DNA of 64,000 bases from CAYWWM01 sp965198025 (GTDB lineage Bacteria > Acidobacteriota > Terriglobia > 2-12-FULL-54-10): contig OZ240237.1 of NCBI GenBank assembly GCA_965198025.1, positions 62,001-126,000 on the forward strand. The letters are read 5' to 3'. Below, one piece after another: positions 1 to 9,077 of this stretch. Within the stretch, counting starts at the first letter, position 1; each line of letters begins with the position of its first letter. The notes beneath the pieces are model-generated. The model did no database searches and was not told where the DNA came from. It saw nothing but the letters and a program-made list of their open reading frames with translations. A program made the translations under genes and the position numbers.

Positions 1-1
1 T

Positions 2-1270
2 TCCGTCGGACTTCTTCCGCTGGTGATGATCCCCTCAGCTAAAATCGGACGGCGCATCCGCAGTTCCAGCCGCTCCAGCCAGGCGAACCTTGCCGACCTG
101 AGCCAACTCCTCCAGGAAACCATCAGCGGGAACCGCATTGTCAAAGCTTTTCGCATGGAAAGCTGGGAGCTCAACCGTTTCCGCACGGCTTCGCGTAAGC
201 TGCTCCAGGTAAACCTGCGGTTCGTGCGGGCACACGCGATTACCTCTCCGTTGATGGAAGTACTTGGCGCGATCACGGTGGTGCTCCTGCTGCTCTATGC
301 CCGGGAACGCATAGGAGACGGCGCACTGACCACGGGAATGTTCGTGAGCTTCATCTATGCACTGCTCAAGATGTATGAACCGGTCAAGAGGCTCACCGGG
401 ATTCACAACTCGTTTCAGCAGGCGGTCGGGGCGAGCACTAAGGTCTTCGAATTCCTGGAACTGCCGGAGGAGGTGGCCGAGAAGCCGGACGCCAAGATCC
501 TGCTGCCGTTCTCCAGGTCCGTGGTTTTTGAGGACGTCTGGTTCGGCTACGACAACGCAGAGCCATTCCTGCAAAAGGTTTCGCTCGAGGTGCGGGCTGG
601 GGAAGTGGTGGCGCTGGTGGGGCCGAGCGGCGCAGGCAAGAGCACGCTCGCGAACCTGATTCCACGGTTTTTCGACGTCTCGCGCGGCAAAGTCCTGATT
701 GATGGGTACGACATCCGGGACGTGACCCTCGATTCGCTGCGGTCCCAGATCAGTATGGTCACGCAGGAGACCATCCTATTCAACGACACGATTCGGAATA
801 ATATCTGTTACGGGCGCCCGAACATGACCGAGGCGGACCTGAAGCGGGTTGCGCGGGCTTCGTTGGCCTCGGAGTTCATCGATCAATTGCCACTGGGCTA
901 TGACACGGTGATCGCCGACCGGGGAGAACGGTTGAGCGGCGGGCAGCGCCAGCGCATTTCGATTGCCCGGGCGTTGCTCAAAGATTCCCCCATCCTGATC
1001 CTGGACGAAGCCACTTCCGAGCTCGACACGGAATCGGAACAGTTGGTGCAAGAAGCGCTGGCCAATCTAATGGCTGGGCGCACCGTCATCGTCATCGCTC
1101 ATCGTTTCTCGACGGTCCGGCACGCCGACAAGATCGTCGTGCTCGACCGCGGCCGGATCCGGGAACTCGGAACTCACCAGGACCTGATCCACCGGGGCGG
1201 GATCTATCAGAGACTCCACGAACTGCAGTTTGCTGACGCGATCGAGCCGGTGAACCGCGATGCCTCCTAA
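2..1270 (+). CDS. ABC exporter, MsbA-like half-transporter (5' end outside window)
   Basis: The frame is open from base 2, so the N-terminus lies outside the window. The visible part holds the end of the transmembrane domain, with hydrophobic helices around bases 240-370, and a complete nucleotide-binding domain. That domain has Walker A GPSGAGKST near base 621, signature LSGGQRQR near 930, Walker B ILILDEAT near 1000 and the H-loop IAHR near 1095. This is the architecture of homodimeric lipid or drug exporters of the inner membrane, such as the lipid A flippase MsbA. The substrate cannot be read from the sequence. It precedes the yicC-gmk-rpoZ-coaBC block on the same strand. Confidence 0.9.
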   Translation, partial: SVGLLPLVMIPSAKIGRRIRSSSRSSQANLADLSQLLQETISGNRIVKAFRMESWELNRFRTASRKLLQVNLRFVRAHAITSPLMEVLGAITVVLLLLYARERIGDGALTTGMFVSFIYALLKMYEPVKRLTGIHNSFQQAVGASTKVFEFLELPEEVAEKPDAKILLPFSRSVVFEDVWFGYDNAEPFLQKVSLEVRAGEVVALVGPSGAGKSTLANLIPRFFDVSRGKVLIDGYDIRDVTLDSLRSQISMVTQETILFNDTIRNNICYGRPNMTEADLKRVARASLASEFIDQLPLGYDTVIADRGERLSGGQRQRISIARALLKDSPILILDEATSELDTESEQLVQEALANLMAGRTVIVIAHRFSTVRHADKIVVLDRGRIRELGTHQDLIHRGGIYQRLHELQFADAIEPVNRDAS

Positions 1271-1296
1271 AGTTTGTAAGTCGAGTTTGCCATGTC

Positions 1297-1895
1297 GTGA
1301 GAGAAGGGAAAATCCAAAGGCCGCAACCAATTCGCATCCGGTTTCTGACAGGCTACGCCGAGACCGTAGCGGAGCATGACGCGACGGTTCTGAAGGTCTG
1401 CCTGAAGAGTGTGAACCATCGCTTCCTCGACCTGCACGTGCACCTGCCCGAAGGACTCCAGGCGCTCGAAACGAAGGTCCGGCGGGGGAGTTCAGGAGAG
1501 AAACACCCGAGGGCAGCTGAACTTGCGGTAACACTGGAGGGAACGACCCAGGCGACCCCGACGGTCGACGAAGCACAGCTCGGCCGATACGTCGAATTGC
1601 TCCGGAAGCAGGGCGAACAGTACGGGCTTTCGGCTGAATCCGGATGGGCTGCTCTCTGCCGGTTGCCGGGGTTTTCCAACGCGGTCATACCGCACGGTTG
1701 GCCCAGACACTCAAGCACGAACCCGACATCGGTCGCAAACTTGATTTTCCTCCTCCAGGAAATGCAGAGGGAATCGAACGCCTTTTAGGCAAAGAAGGCC
1801 GGTCTCGGGGAGGGCACCTCGACTTGACCGATACGGCGCTTGCCATCAAAGGCGAAGTTGAAGAGCTGCGAGAGCAGGTCCAGAACCTGCAATAG
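1297..1895 (+). pseudogene. yicC: Decayed yicC-family gene (frameshifts and internal deletion)
   Basis: Pieces of a YicC-family protein are visible in two frames. The N-terminal signature (LTGYAE, SVNHRFLDLHVHLPE) is near bases 1350-1450. The C-terminal DUF1732 signature is split three ways: GRKLDF in one frame near 1735, FLLQEMQRESNAF in another near 1750-1786, then VEELREQVQNLQ back in the first frame, ending in TAG at 1895. At about 200 residues it is also much shorter than the usual ~290, with the middle missing. The position just before gmk is the normal one for yicC. Either this is a true pseudogene or the read contains indel errors; the missing middle favours real decay. Confidence 0.8.
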
Positions 1896-1927
1896 AGAGC
1901 GCTGCGGCATGCCGCGGCGGAATCCTG

Positions 1928-1943
1928 TATAATCCTGTATACT
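1928..1943 (+). promoter_or_regulatory. Possible -10 elements directly before gmk
   Basis: TATAAT at 1928-1933 and TATACT at 1938-1943 come from a short direct repeat (AATCCTGTA twice). They lie 2-17 bases before the gmk ATG, and no Shine-Dalgarno sequence is present. A start from the first hexamer would leave a leader of about five bases. No convincing -35 was seen. Confidence 0.4.
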
Positions 1944-1944
1944 A

Positions 1945-2649
1945 ATGAAAACGGGAGTATTCATCATCTCAGCTCCTTCCGGTTCCGGAAAGACGACGCT
2001 GGTGGAGCGGTTGCTCGGGGCGGTGTCCGGACTGCACTTTTCTGTTTCCTACACGACGCGGCCGAAGCGAGGACAGGAACAGCACGGTCGGGATTACTTT
2101 TTTGTCGGGCGGGAGGAGTTTGAAGCGATGCTCAATCGTGGAGAACTGCTCGAGATGGCGGAGGTCTTCGGGAACTACTACGGGACCTCGCGCCGCTTCC
2201 TGGAAGAAGCCGAGCATGAGGGAGAGGATTTGCTGCTGGATATTGACGTCCAGGGCGCCGAGCAGGTGAAGGAGAAGCTCCCACATGCGATCTCGATCTT
2301 TATTCTGCCGCCCTCGCGAGAAGTGCTGGAAGAACGGTTACGACGGAGGGGCGAGGACTCGGAGGAAGTGATTCAGAAGCGCCTCGGCAATGCAGGTCGG
2401 GAAATCTGTGGTTACGAGCGATACGACTACGTTCTCATTAACGACCGGCTGGAGCTCTCCGCCGATTGTTTGCAGTCTATTGTGTGCACCGAGCGACTGC
2501 CCCTGCGGGGAGCCGGCCAGCAGCCCATCAGTCCGGAGGCCGTCCAGCAGGCGCGCGAACTGGCGGAGAGCTGCCGCAAGAAGCGCGTCGAGTCCAAGAT
2601 CCTGCCGATTCTCAAGAGTTTTGGTTCTGTATTGGAGGCAAGTGGATGA
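1945..2649 (+). CDS. gmk: Guanylate kinase
   Basis: Phosphorylates GMP to GDP with ATP in the cytoplasm, feeding GTP and dGTP synthesis. The P-loop SAPSGSGKTT is at residues 9-18. The GMP-binding signature follows (SVSYTTRPKRGQEQHGRDYFFV), then LDIDVQGA and the lid region FILPPS...RLRRRGED. At 234 residues it is slightly longer than typical (~205) because of a C-terminal tail. No Shine-Dalgarno precedes the ATG, and a TATAAT lies only 11 bases upstream. The stop overlaps the start of rpoZ (ATGA), as expected for the conserved gmk-rpoZ-coaBC order. Confidence 0.95.
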   Translation: MKTGVFIISAPSGSGKTTLVERLLGAVSGLHFSVSYTTRPKRGQEQHGRDYFFVGREEFEAMLNRGELLEMAEVFGNYYGTSRRFLEEAEHEGEDLLLDIDVQGAEQVKEKLPHAISIFILPPSREVLEERLRRRGEDSEEVIQKRLGNAGREICGYERYDYVLINDRLELSADCLQSIVCTERLPLRGAGQQPISPEAVQQARELAESCRKKRVESKILPILKSFGSVLEASG

Positions 2650-2897
2650 CCGAATTGACGGAAAACAATGTGATTGATAGCAAGTACCGAATGATCCTGA
2701 TGGCGGCGAAACGCGCGCGGCAGTTGCAAGGTGGGGCAAAGGCTCTGGTTCATACTACGTCCCGGAAGACCACCCGGGTGGCGCAGGAGGAACTAAGAGC
2801 CGGCGTGGTGAAGTTTGAGTACCTGCATCCGGTGACCACCGAAGCGGTTTTGAAAGAACCGCCAGCGGAAAAAACCTCAGAAAGAGGAAAGAAATGA
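2646..2897 (+). CDS. rpoZ: RNA polymerase omega subunit
   Basis: An 83-residue protein starting MTELTENNVIDSKYRMIL, followed by AAKRARQLQGGAK, which is the conserved omega core that helps assemble the beta' subunit. The ATG at 2646 was chosen because it overlaps the gmk stop (ATGA) and gives the normal omega length; the longer upstream extension of the frame lies inside gmk. It overlaps coaBC by four bases, so gmk-rpoZ-coaBC is translationally coupled. Confidence 0.93.
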   Translation: MTELTENNVIDSKYRMILMAAKRARQLQGGAKALVHTTSRKTTRVAQEELRAGVVKFEYLHPVTTEAVLKEPPAEKTSERGKK

Positions 2898-4114
2898 AAG
2901 TTGCTCTGGGCGTTACGGGAGGCATCTCCGCCTACAAGGCAGCGGAGGTCGCGCGCGAGCTCCAGCAGCACGGCATCGAGGTGCAAGTGATCCTGACCGC
3001 GCACGGGCAGGAATTCATCCGCCCCTTGACGTTCGCAGCCCTGACCGGGAAGAAAGTCATCACGGGGATGTTTGGCTCGGGTGAGCAGGAAACCCGGCAG
3101 GAGGCGAACATCGAGAGCGCCATCGAGCATATTGCTGTGGCGCAGTCGATTGATCTACTTCTCGTGGCGCCGGCAACGGCGCATTGCCTGGGAAAGCTCG
3201 CAAACGGCGTTGCAGACGACTTTCTGACTACAACCTACCTTGCAACCAAGGCCCCGGTAGTGGTTGCTCCAGCGATGAACGTGAACATGTGGGAGCACCC
3301 GGCGACGCGCGAGAACGTCGAGCGGCTGCGGCAGCGTGGTGTGCGCATCGTCGAGCCGGATGCGGGATATCTGGCCTGCGGCATGACCGGGCCGGGAAGG
3401 CTGGCTTCGATCGAAGCGATCGTGGACGCAGCGCGCGAAGTGCTGGGAATCCGACAGGACCTGAAGAAAGAAGTCGTGCTGGTGACAGCCGGACCAACGC
3501 GGGAGGCAATGGACCCGGTACGGTACATCAGCAACCGGTCCAGCGGCAAGATGGGCTACGCCGTCGCCGAAGCTGCCGTGCGGCGCGGGGCGCATACCGT
3601 TCTGGTGAGCGGTCCGACGGCGCTCAAGCCGCCCGAGGGTGCAGAGCACATTGCTGTCACTTCCGGTGCGGAGATGCGGGAGGCTGTGCTTGCGCGCCTC
3701 CCGGAATCGACTGTGATTGTCAAAGCAGCAGCAGTGGCCGACTATCGGCCGCAGACGCAATCGGTGCAGAAGGTGCGCAGCAAGGCCCAGAAACTTTCGA
3801 TTACGCTGGTGCCGACTGAGGACATTCTCTCCGAAATCGCGAAGCACAAGAACGGCCGGATTCTGGTGGGCTTTGCTGCGGAAACAGAAGAACTGCAGTC
3901 GCATGCGCGGGCGAAGCTCGAAGCGAAGTGCCTTGACCTGATCGTCGCCAACGACGTTACGCTCGAAAACAGCGGGTTCGATTCCGACTACAACACCGTG
4001 CTCATCCTGGGTCGCAATGGGCTCGAACGCCAGTTGCCTCGCCTTCGAAAGATTGACGTTGCCAACGAAATCCTGAACGAAGTCGTCACCCTACGCGCTA
4101 ATGGACGATCCTGA
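2894..4114 (+). CDS. coaBC: Bifunctional phosphopantothenoylcysteine decarboxylase / phosphopantothenate-cysteine ligase
   Basis: Two steps of coenzyme A synthesis: joining cysteine to phosphopantothenate and decarboxylating the product. The N-terminal flavoprotein half begins VALGVTGGISAYKAAE and contains VAPAMNVNMWEHPAT and ACGMTGPGRLA, the substrate-clamp region. The C-terminal synthetase half begins VLVTAGPTREAMDPVRYISN and contains SSGKMGYAVAEA and KAAAVADYRP. Length (406) is normal. It overlaps rpoZ by four bases and the next gene by 14, in one operon. Confidence 0.96.
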   Translation: MKVALGVTGGISAYKAAEVARELQQHGIEVQVILTAHGQEFIRPLTFAALTGKKVITGMFGSGEQETRQEANIESAIEHIAVAQSIDLLLVAPATAHCLGKLANGVADDFLTTTYLATKAPVVVAPAMNVNMWEHPATRENVERLRQRGVRIVEPDAGYLACGMTGPGRLASIEAIVDAAREVLGIRQDLKKEVVLVTAGPTREAMDPVRYISNRSSGKMGYAVAEAAVRRGAHTVLVSGPTALKPPEGAEHIAVTSGAEMREAVLARLPESTVIVKAAAVADYRPQTQSVQKVRSKAQKLSITLVPTEDILSEIAKHKNGRILVGFAAETEELQSHARAKLEAKCLDLIVANDVTLENSGFDSDYNTVLILGRNGLERQLPRLRKIDVANEILNEVVTLRANGRS

Positions 4115-5012
4115 ACAGCTCCCATTCGACGAGTTGCGCAATTGGCTCAAGTACTACCGTGCGCTCGGCTTCACGCATTTGTACGGACGCCCCGCTGTTC
4201 AGCCTGATCTTGCAGAAGAACGCGCTCCGGCTACAGTGAATCCTGCCCCGGCGGAGAACCGGCGGCTTTCCGCGCAAGCCGCTCCACCTGGGCCTGCTTC
4301 TCCTATTCCGAGGGCAACCAAGCCTCGGACTCCCACACCGAAGCCAGATGATTCCGTTCTGGCGCCTCCGCTTGTTGCCAAGAGGGCAGGTTTGTTCGAC
4401 GGCGTTGCTCCGCGAGAGACGCTGGAAAAGATCCGGGAAGACCTGGGCGACTGCCGCCGCTGCAAGCTCTGGAATGGGCGCAAGACGATTGTCTTCGGCT
4501 CCGGGAACCCGCAGGCGGCACTGCTGTTTGTGGGCGAGGGGCCCGGAGCGGACGAGGACGAGCAGGGACTTCCCTTCGTGGGCCGCGCCGGGCAATTGCT
4601 GACGCAGATGATCGAAAAGGGACTGAAGATCCCCCGGCCCGAGGTCTACATCTGCAACATCATCAAGTGCCGCCCGCCCGGAAACCGCAAACCGGAGCGG
4701 GATGAGATCGCGGCCTGCCGCCAGTTTGTCGAGCGCCAGATCGACTCCGTGCAGCCCCGCGCGATCGTTGCGCTGGGCGCGACGGCGGTTGAAACGCTGT
4801 TGGGAACGCGTCAGTCCATGGGCAGCCAGCGTGGGCGCTGGCACGAGTTTCATGGCATTCCGCTGATGGTTACCTATCACCCCGCCTTTCTGCTCCGCGA
4901 TCCGAACCGCAAGCCCGAAGCCTGGGAGGACTTGAAGAAGGTGCTGGCGCTTTTGGAATCTCCCGCCGATGGCAAGCAGGGCCGGACGGCCTCTGGCAAG
5001 ACTTCCGGCTGA
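4101..5012 (+). CDS. Family 4 uracil-DNA glycosylase (Fe-S)
   Basis: Removes uracil from DNA in base-excision repair. A variable, proline- and alanine-rich N-terminal region of about 110 residues precedes the catalytic domain. That domain has CRRC, then GEGPGADEDEQGLPFVGRAG (uracil-binding motif), YICNIIKCRPPGNRKP, and the C-terminal YHPAFLLRDPNRKPEAW motif. The four cysteines fit the [4Fe-4S] cluster of family 4 enzymes. The ATG at 4101 overlaps the end of coaBC. priA follows after 16 bases. Confidence 0.9.
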   Translation: MDDPEQLPFDELRNWLKYYRALGFTHLYGRPAVQPDLAEERAPATVNPAPAENRRLSAQAAPPGPASPIPRATKPRTPTPKPDDSVLAPPLVAKRAGLFDGVAPRETLEKIREDLGDCRRCKLWNGRKTIVFGSGNPQAALLFVGEGPGADEDEQGLPFVGRAGQLLTQMIEKGLKIPRPEVYICNIIKCRPPGNRKPERDEIAACRQFVERQIDSVQPRAIVALGATAVETLLGTRQSMGSQRGRWHEFHGIPLMVTYHPAFLLRDPNRKPEAWEDLKKVLALLESPADGKQGRTASGKTSG

Positions 5013-5028
5013 CCGTGTTGCGTTCCCG

Positions 5029-7272
5029 ATGCCGGACTATTGCGAAGTCGCGCTCCCCGTTCCCCTCGACAAGCTCTTTACGTATTCCGTTGCGGATTCA
5101 CACGCCGTACGACCGGGCATACGCGTGATTGTTCCGTTCGGTAAGCGGCAGCTTTCCGGCGTTGTAGTGCGCTGCGGACCGCCGCCGACAGGCCTTGACC
5201 CGAAATCAATCAAGCCCATCCAGGCAGTCCTGGACGAGGAACCCGCGCTGTCCGGCGAGCTGCTGCAACTGGGCCGCTGGCTCGCTGACTACTACCTGGC
5301 CCCCGAGGGCGAGGTTCTGGCGACCATGCTGCCGCCGAAGCCGTCCGTGCAGCGGAAGACAACCGTTGTGCTGACGCCGGAAGGACAGAAGGCTCTGGTC
5401 GCCCTGGCTTCCGGAAAATCGGGGGAATCGGTTCTTTCGGGAGATGCGGTTCCTTCGACAGAACAAAAACTGCTGGAAAGACTTACAAAACGCAAAGGAA
5501 TCCGGCGTGAGACGCTTCGGGACGTGGCGGACGTGGTAGCCCGCCTTCGGCGGCGCGGGTGGGTGGCGCTGGAACGGACAATGAGCATTGGTTCTCCCAG
5601 GTCCGAATCTGTAGATTGGGACCAGAAAGACGCGGCCCCACAGCTCACGGTGCCCTTCGAGCTGACCATGCGGCAGAAGGATGCTCTGCAGAAGATCCAG
5701 CGGCAAATGGAATCGAACCGCTTTGGGGTGCTGCTGATTCACGGGGTCACCGGGAGCGGCAAGACGGAAGTCTATCTGCGAGCGATTGCGCAAACTCTGG
5801 AGCGAAACCGCTCGGCGCTGCTGCTGGTACCGGAGATCGTGCTGACGCCGGCGGTGTCGGACCTGTTCGTGAGCCGCTTCGGGTCGCGCGTCTCGGTGCT
5901 GCACAGCGGACTGTCCGACATGGAGCGCGAGGTGCAATGGCGGCGTGTGAAGGAAGGACGGGCGGACGTGGTTGTGGGAACGCGCTCGGCGGTGTTTGCG
6001 CCGCTCGGCCGGCCGGGCCTGGTGATTGTGGACGAGGAGCACGACGGGAGCTACAAGCAGGAAGAGGCGCCGCGTTACAACGGACGGGACGTAGCGATTG
6101 TGAGGGCGCGGGACGCTGGGGCGACGGTGGTGCTCGGCTCGGCGACGCCCGCCATCGAGTCGCGCTACAACGCGGAGGCGGGAAAGTATCAGCTTCTTGA
6201 GATCGAGCAGCGCATCCTGGACCGGCCGCTGGCGGAAACGTTTGTCGTCGACATGCGCGAAGAGTTCCGCGACACCGGAAGACAGCACTTCCTCTCGCGG
6301 CGGCTGGAAGAAGAAATCGCGGCGCGGCTGGAACAGCGCGAGCAGTGCCTGATCTTACTGAACCGGAGAGGATTCTCGGCGTTCGTGCTGTGCCGAAGCT
6401 GCGGGAAAGCTGTGGAGTGCGCGAATTGCAGCATCGTGCTGACGCATCACCGGCGGGCGGGGAGCCTGCTCTGCCACTATTGCGGCTTCGAGCGCGGGGT
6501 GCCGCGCGCGTGCCCGGAGTGCGAGAGCGAGCATATCTACTTCGTCGGCGAGGGCTCGGAGAAGATCGAGGACGCGCTCCATCGGCGCTTTCCGGATGCG
6601 CGCATCGGGCGGCTCGACCGCGACACGGCGCGCGGGCGCGGGCAGGCGGAGATGATTCTGGCGGCGTTCCGCAGCCACGAGCTCGACATCCTGGTGGGCA
6701 CACAGATGATCGCCAAAGGACATGACATCCATACCGTGACCCTGGTCGGGGTCATCAGCGCGGACATCGGGCTGGCGCGACCGGACTTTCGCGCCGCGGA
6801 GCGCACGTTCCAGTTGATGACGCAGGTCTCGGGGCGCGCCGGGCGCGGGGCGCTGGCGGGCCAAGTCATCATCCAGACGTATTACCCGGAGCATTACGCG
6901 ATCCGCGCCGCCGCCGCGCAGGACTACGCCATGTTCTATCATCAGGAAATCCGCTTCCGCGAGCTGATGCACTACCCGCCGTTCACGGTGCTGGCAAACA
7001 TCGTGGTCAAGCACCCGAGCGCGGAAACGGCCATGAAGCTGACCGGGCGGCTGGGGAGGCACTTCGAGTCGGCGCACCAGAAGGGACTGCGCATTCTCGG
7101 TCCCGCCGCCGCGCCGATTCATCGCCTCAAGAAGGACTACCGCTACCAGTTCCTGATCAAGGCCTCGAACCGGCGCGTGCGCGTGCCGCGCGTTTGCCGA
7201 GCGCGAGAACTTCCCCGCCACATCGCTGATCGTGGACGTGGACCCGCAGACGCTGACGTGAAGGAATGCTGA
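5029..7272 (+). CDS. priA: Primosomal protein N' (PriA helicase), frameshifted tail
   Basis: Restarts stalled replication forks. Visible parts: N-terminal PDYCEVALPVPLDKLFTYSV, Walker A HGVTGSGKTEVYLRA, DEEH box VDEEHDGSYKQEEAPRYNGR, zinc-binding cysteines in CRSCGKAVECANC and CHYCGF...CPEC, and helicase motifs up to VSGRAGRG. The start at 5029 begins the conserved N-terminus; an in-frame start at 4969 lies inside the previous gene and is less likely. The last ~30 residues do not match the family. In the next frame the expected tail FAERENFPATSLIVDVDPQ is intact and stops at 7261, so one indel lies near 7170-7195. No Shine-Dalgarno was seen. Confidence 0.92.
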   Translation: MPDYCEVALPVPLDKLFTYSVADSHAVRPGIRVIVPFGKRQLSGVVVRCGPPPTGLDPKSIKPIQAVLDEEPALSGELLQLGRWLADYYLAPEGEVLATMLPPKPSVQRKTTVVLTPEGQKALVALASGKSGESVLSGDAVPSTEQKLLERLTKRKGIRRETLRDVADVVARLRRRGWVALERTMSIGSPRSESVDWDQKDAAPQLTVPFELTMRQKDALQKIQRQMESNRFGVLLIHGVTGSGKTEVYLRAIAQTLERNRSALLLVPEIVLTPAVSDLFVSRFGSRVSVLHSGLSDMEREVQWRRVKEGRADVVVGTRSAVFAPLGRPGLVIVDEEHDGSYKQEEAPRYNGRDVAIVRARDAGATVVLGSATPAIESRYNAEAGKYQLLEIEQRILDRPLAETFVVDMREEFRDTGRQHFLSRRLEEEIAARLEQREQCLILLNRRGFSAFVLCRSCGKAVECANCSIVLTHHRRAGSLLCHYCGFERGVPRACPECESEHIYFVGEGSEKIEDALHRRFPDARIGRLDRDTARGRGQAEMILAAFRSHELDILVGTQMIAKGHDIHTVTLVGVISADIGLARPDFRAAERTFQLMTQVSGRAGRGALAGQVIIQTYYPEHYAIRAAAAQDYAMFYHQEIRFRELMHYPPFTVLANIVVKHPSAETAMKLTGRLGRHFESAHQKGLRILGPAAAPIHRLKKDYRYQFLIKASNRRVRVPRVCRARELPRHIADRGRGPADADVKEC

Positions 7273-7329
7273 GTTCTCTACTCCGTCACACATGCACCAG
7301 TGTGCGCCGAGGTATGATAACTCTCCGCT

Positions 7330-8256
7330 TCAGAACGCGTAGCGCAGGGATACCCGCAGTTCATGGCTAGACAGCGTTGCCCTTGTTTTGGCGAGATCTA
7401 TCTCCAGCGGGTCGCGGCTTCCGTCGCGCCAGACGATCCGGCCCTTGGCCTCGCCTGTTTCGACGGCACCGGAGTCCATGTAACGCCAAGCGAGATCGAG
7501 CGTCACCTTTTTGCCTAAAGCCATCGCAACTCCTGCCGTCAGCATCCAGGCGAGATTGACCCGATGTTCGCCCGGAACGATGGTCGTTGTCTTCGGGAAC
7601 TCCATACGGGTTTCATCGATATCAATGCGGGACAAGCCCATGCCGCTTCCAATGAATGGGTTGAAGGGGCCGGGCCGGGGCAGGTCGAGTCCGGGCAGGT
7701 CCAGGTAAGCGGCAAGCATGCCGGACAGGGAAGACAGATCCGCCGAGACGGCCTGACTGCCTGTGGTTTGCGTAAAATTGGCGTGACCCTCGAAAGAAAA
7801 GCTCGGACGGTACTGAACGGCGGCTTCCAGCCGCAGGAAAGGTGCCGCGATATAGCCGATCCCGGGCTCGAAGACGGCCATCGTTCCGAAATCGCCGAGC
7901 GAGCTCAGGGGTGCACCGTCGATACCTGTCCCGCAGCCATAGAGGGCCGCCGGAGAGGCGCTCGAACAGTCCTTATCCGTGAACCGCGTTGTCCCAGACC
8001 AGTCGAGAGCAACTCCGGCCAGCAGATAGAAATCATTTGAGGGCGAGGCCCCAGAGGATACTTGCACCGAGGCATCGGCGGAGCCAGACACCTTGGCTGG
8101 CGGGCTGGCTTGCGCGGACACGCCTTCCGTGAGGACTGCGGCCGTCTGCGCGAACGCCATGGACGGAATAGACGTCGCCACAAAGGCTGCGGCAATTGCA
8201 GTCCGAAGCCAGAATGCCCGAGAACGGATCGCCGGTTTTCCTCCATCCTTCTTCAT
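7330..8256 (-). CDS. Outer-membrane beta-barrel protein
   Basis: About 308 residues starting MKKDGGKP, with a signal peptide (hydrophobic AAAFVATSIPSMAFA then AQ). The rest alternates polar and hydrophobic residues in strand-like stretches and ends in LRVSLRYAF; a terminal phenylalanine is the usual signal for barrel insertion. The composition suggests an 8- to 10-strand barrel like OmpA/OmpW-type surface proteins, but no named family is certain. The frame extends upstream to 8313 with no good start. It lies opposite and just after priA, convergent with it. Confidence 0.7.
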   Translation of the reverse strand: MKKDGGKPAIRSRAFWLRTAIAAAFVATSIPSMAFAQTAAVLTEGVSAQASPPAKVSGSADASVQVSSGASPSNDFYLLAGVALDWSGTTRFTDKDCSSASPAALYGCGTGIDGAPLSSLGDFGTMAVFEPGIGYIAAPFLRLEAAVQYRPSFSFEGHANFTQTTGSQAVSADLSSLSGMLAAYLDLPGLDLPRPGPFNPFIGSGMGLSRIDIDETRMEFPKTTTIVPGEHRVNLAWMLTAGVAMALGKKVTLDLAWRYMDSGAVETGEAKGRIVWRDGSRDPLEIDLAKTRATLSSHELRVSLRYAF

Positions 8257-8699
8257 GCCGTTCAAGGCAGCCTCCGTCCTTTGGGGCTTCAGGCAATCTG
8301 CCGGGAGTCCCAACCGAGCACCGGGTGGCTAGTTCTCCGCAAGCACGAGAGCAACGTTTCGGCGGAACAACTGCGTGCCCTGAAGGAAATGGCGATGTTC
8401 ACCGGGATTTCCTTTTTGGCTTTCCGGCGATAAAAAATATACATCCATCTGCGTCCCACCGAGTACGATTATTTCTCCGAGAGGGCCATCGGCTCAGAAC
8501 CGTCCTTCCGGAAGTCCTCGCGACCCGTTGCCACCACTCCCGAAGCCGGATTCAGACACCGCTGCGCGCCGAAGCATTGGGGGGGGACCGAGTTTGTCGT
8601 CACAACGAGCAACTTCATCCGGCCGGAAGCGACAACGCCCCAATCCGCCGTAGCATGGCAACGAACAGCCGCCGCGTCAGATGGCCCTCTGCCAGCAAC
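8257..8699. other. Non-coding stretch between barrel gene and higBA
   Basis: Frames here are open only by chance. No start with a ribosome-binding site and no recognisable protein was seen on either strand. The end of this stretch leads into a fragment of the priA 3' end. Confidence 0.5.
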
Positions 8700-8736
8700 A
8701 CATCGCTGATCGTGGACGTGGACCAGCAGACGCTGA
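8700..8736 (+). repeat. Duplicated fragment of the priA 3' end
   Basis: These 37 bases match 7220-7256 inside priA with one mismatch (7245/8725). They encode the PriA-tail motif SLIVDVDQQTL. The two copies are 1,480 bases apart in the same direction and flank the barrel gene. This copy continues with an ATG codon where PriA-type tails often have methionine, so it could be the original end displaced by an insertion. Confidence 0.8.
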
Positions 8737-8750
8737 TGGGAAAGACAGTC

Positions 8751-8780
8751 TTGCGTTTGGTACGAATACCGTAATACGAT
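8751..8780 (+). promoter_or_regulatory. Promoter and likely operator of higBA-1
   Basis: A -35 TTGCGT (8751-8756) and a -10 TACGAT (8775-8780) are separated by 18 bases. The -10 ends six bases before the higB ATG at 8787, which predicts a leaderless mRNA. The spacer has an imperfect palindrome, GGTACGAATACCGTAATACG, sharing ATACCGT with the operator of the second higBA locus. Confidence 0.6.
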
Positions 8781-8786
8781 ACCTAT

Positions 8787-9062
8787 ATGATTCGCTCCTG
8801 CGCGGACAAAGACACCCAGAAGCTGTTGGAGCGAAGATTCAGTAAGAAGCTGGCGGCCATTGAAAGGCAGGCCCGGATCCGGCTGGAGCTGCTGGATGCA
8901 GCGACATCACTCCAGGACCTTCGTCTGCCCGGGTTGCGGCTGGAGGCGTTGCAAGGTGACCGAAAGGGAAAGTACAGCATCCGCATCAACGACCAGTATC
9001 GTCTCTGCTTTGGATGGCGCGAGGGGGATGCGTACGCTGTCGAGATCGTGGATTATCACTGA
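8787..9062 (+). CDS. higB: HigB-type toxin (RelE superfamily mRNA interferase)
   Basis: A 91-residue protein of the HigB/plasmid-maintenance killer family. Key parts: FSKKLAAIERQARIRL, LPGLRLEALQGDRKGKYSIRIN and QYRLCFGW...VEIVDYH at the end. The family cleaves mRNA on the ribosome. The toxin comes first, antitoxin second, the usual HigBA order. There is no Shine-Dalgarno and the -10 hexamer is six bases upstream. Confidence 0.93.
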   Translation: MIRSCADKDTQKLLERRFSKKLAAIERQARIRLELLDAATSLQDLRLPGLRLEALQGDRKGKYSIRINDQYRLCFGWREGDAYAVEIVDYH

Positions 9063-9077
9063 GGGAGAACGCAACCG

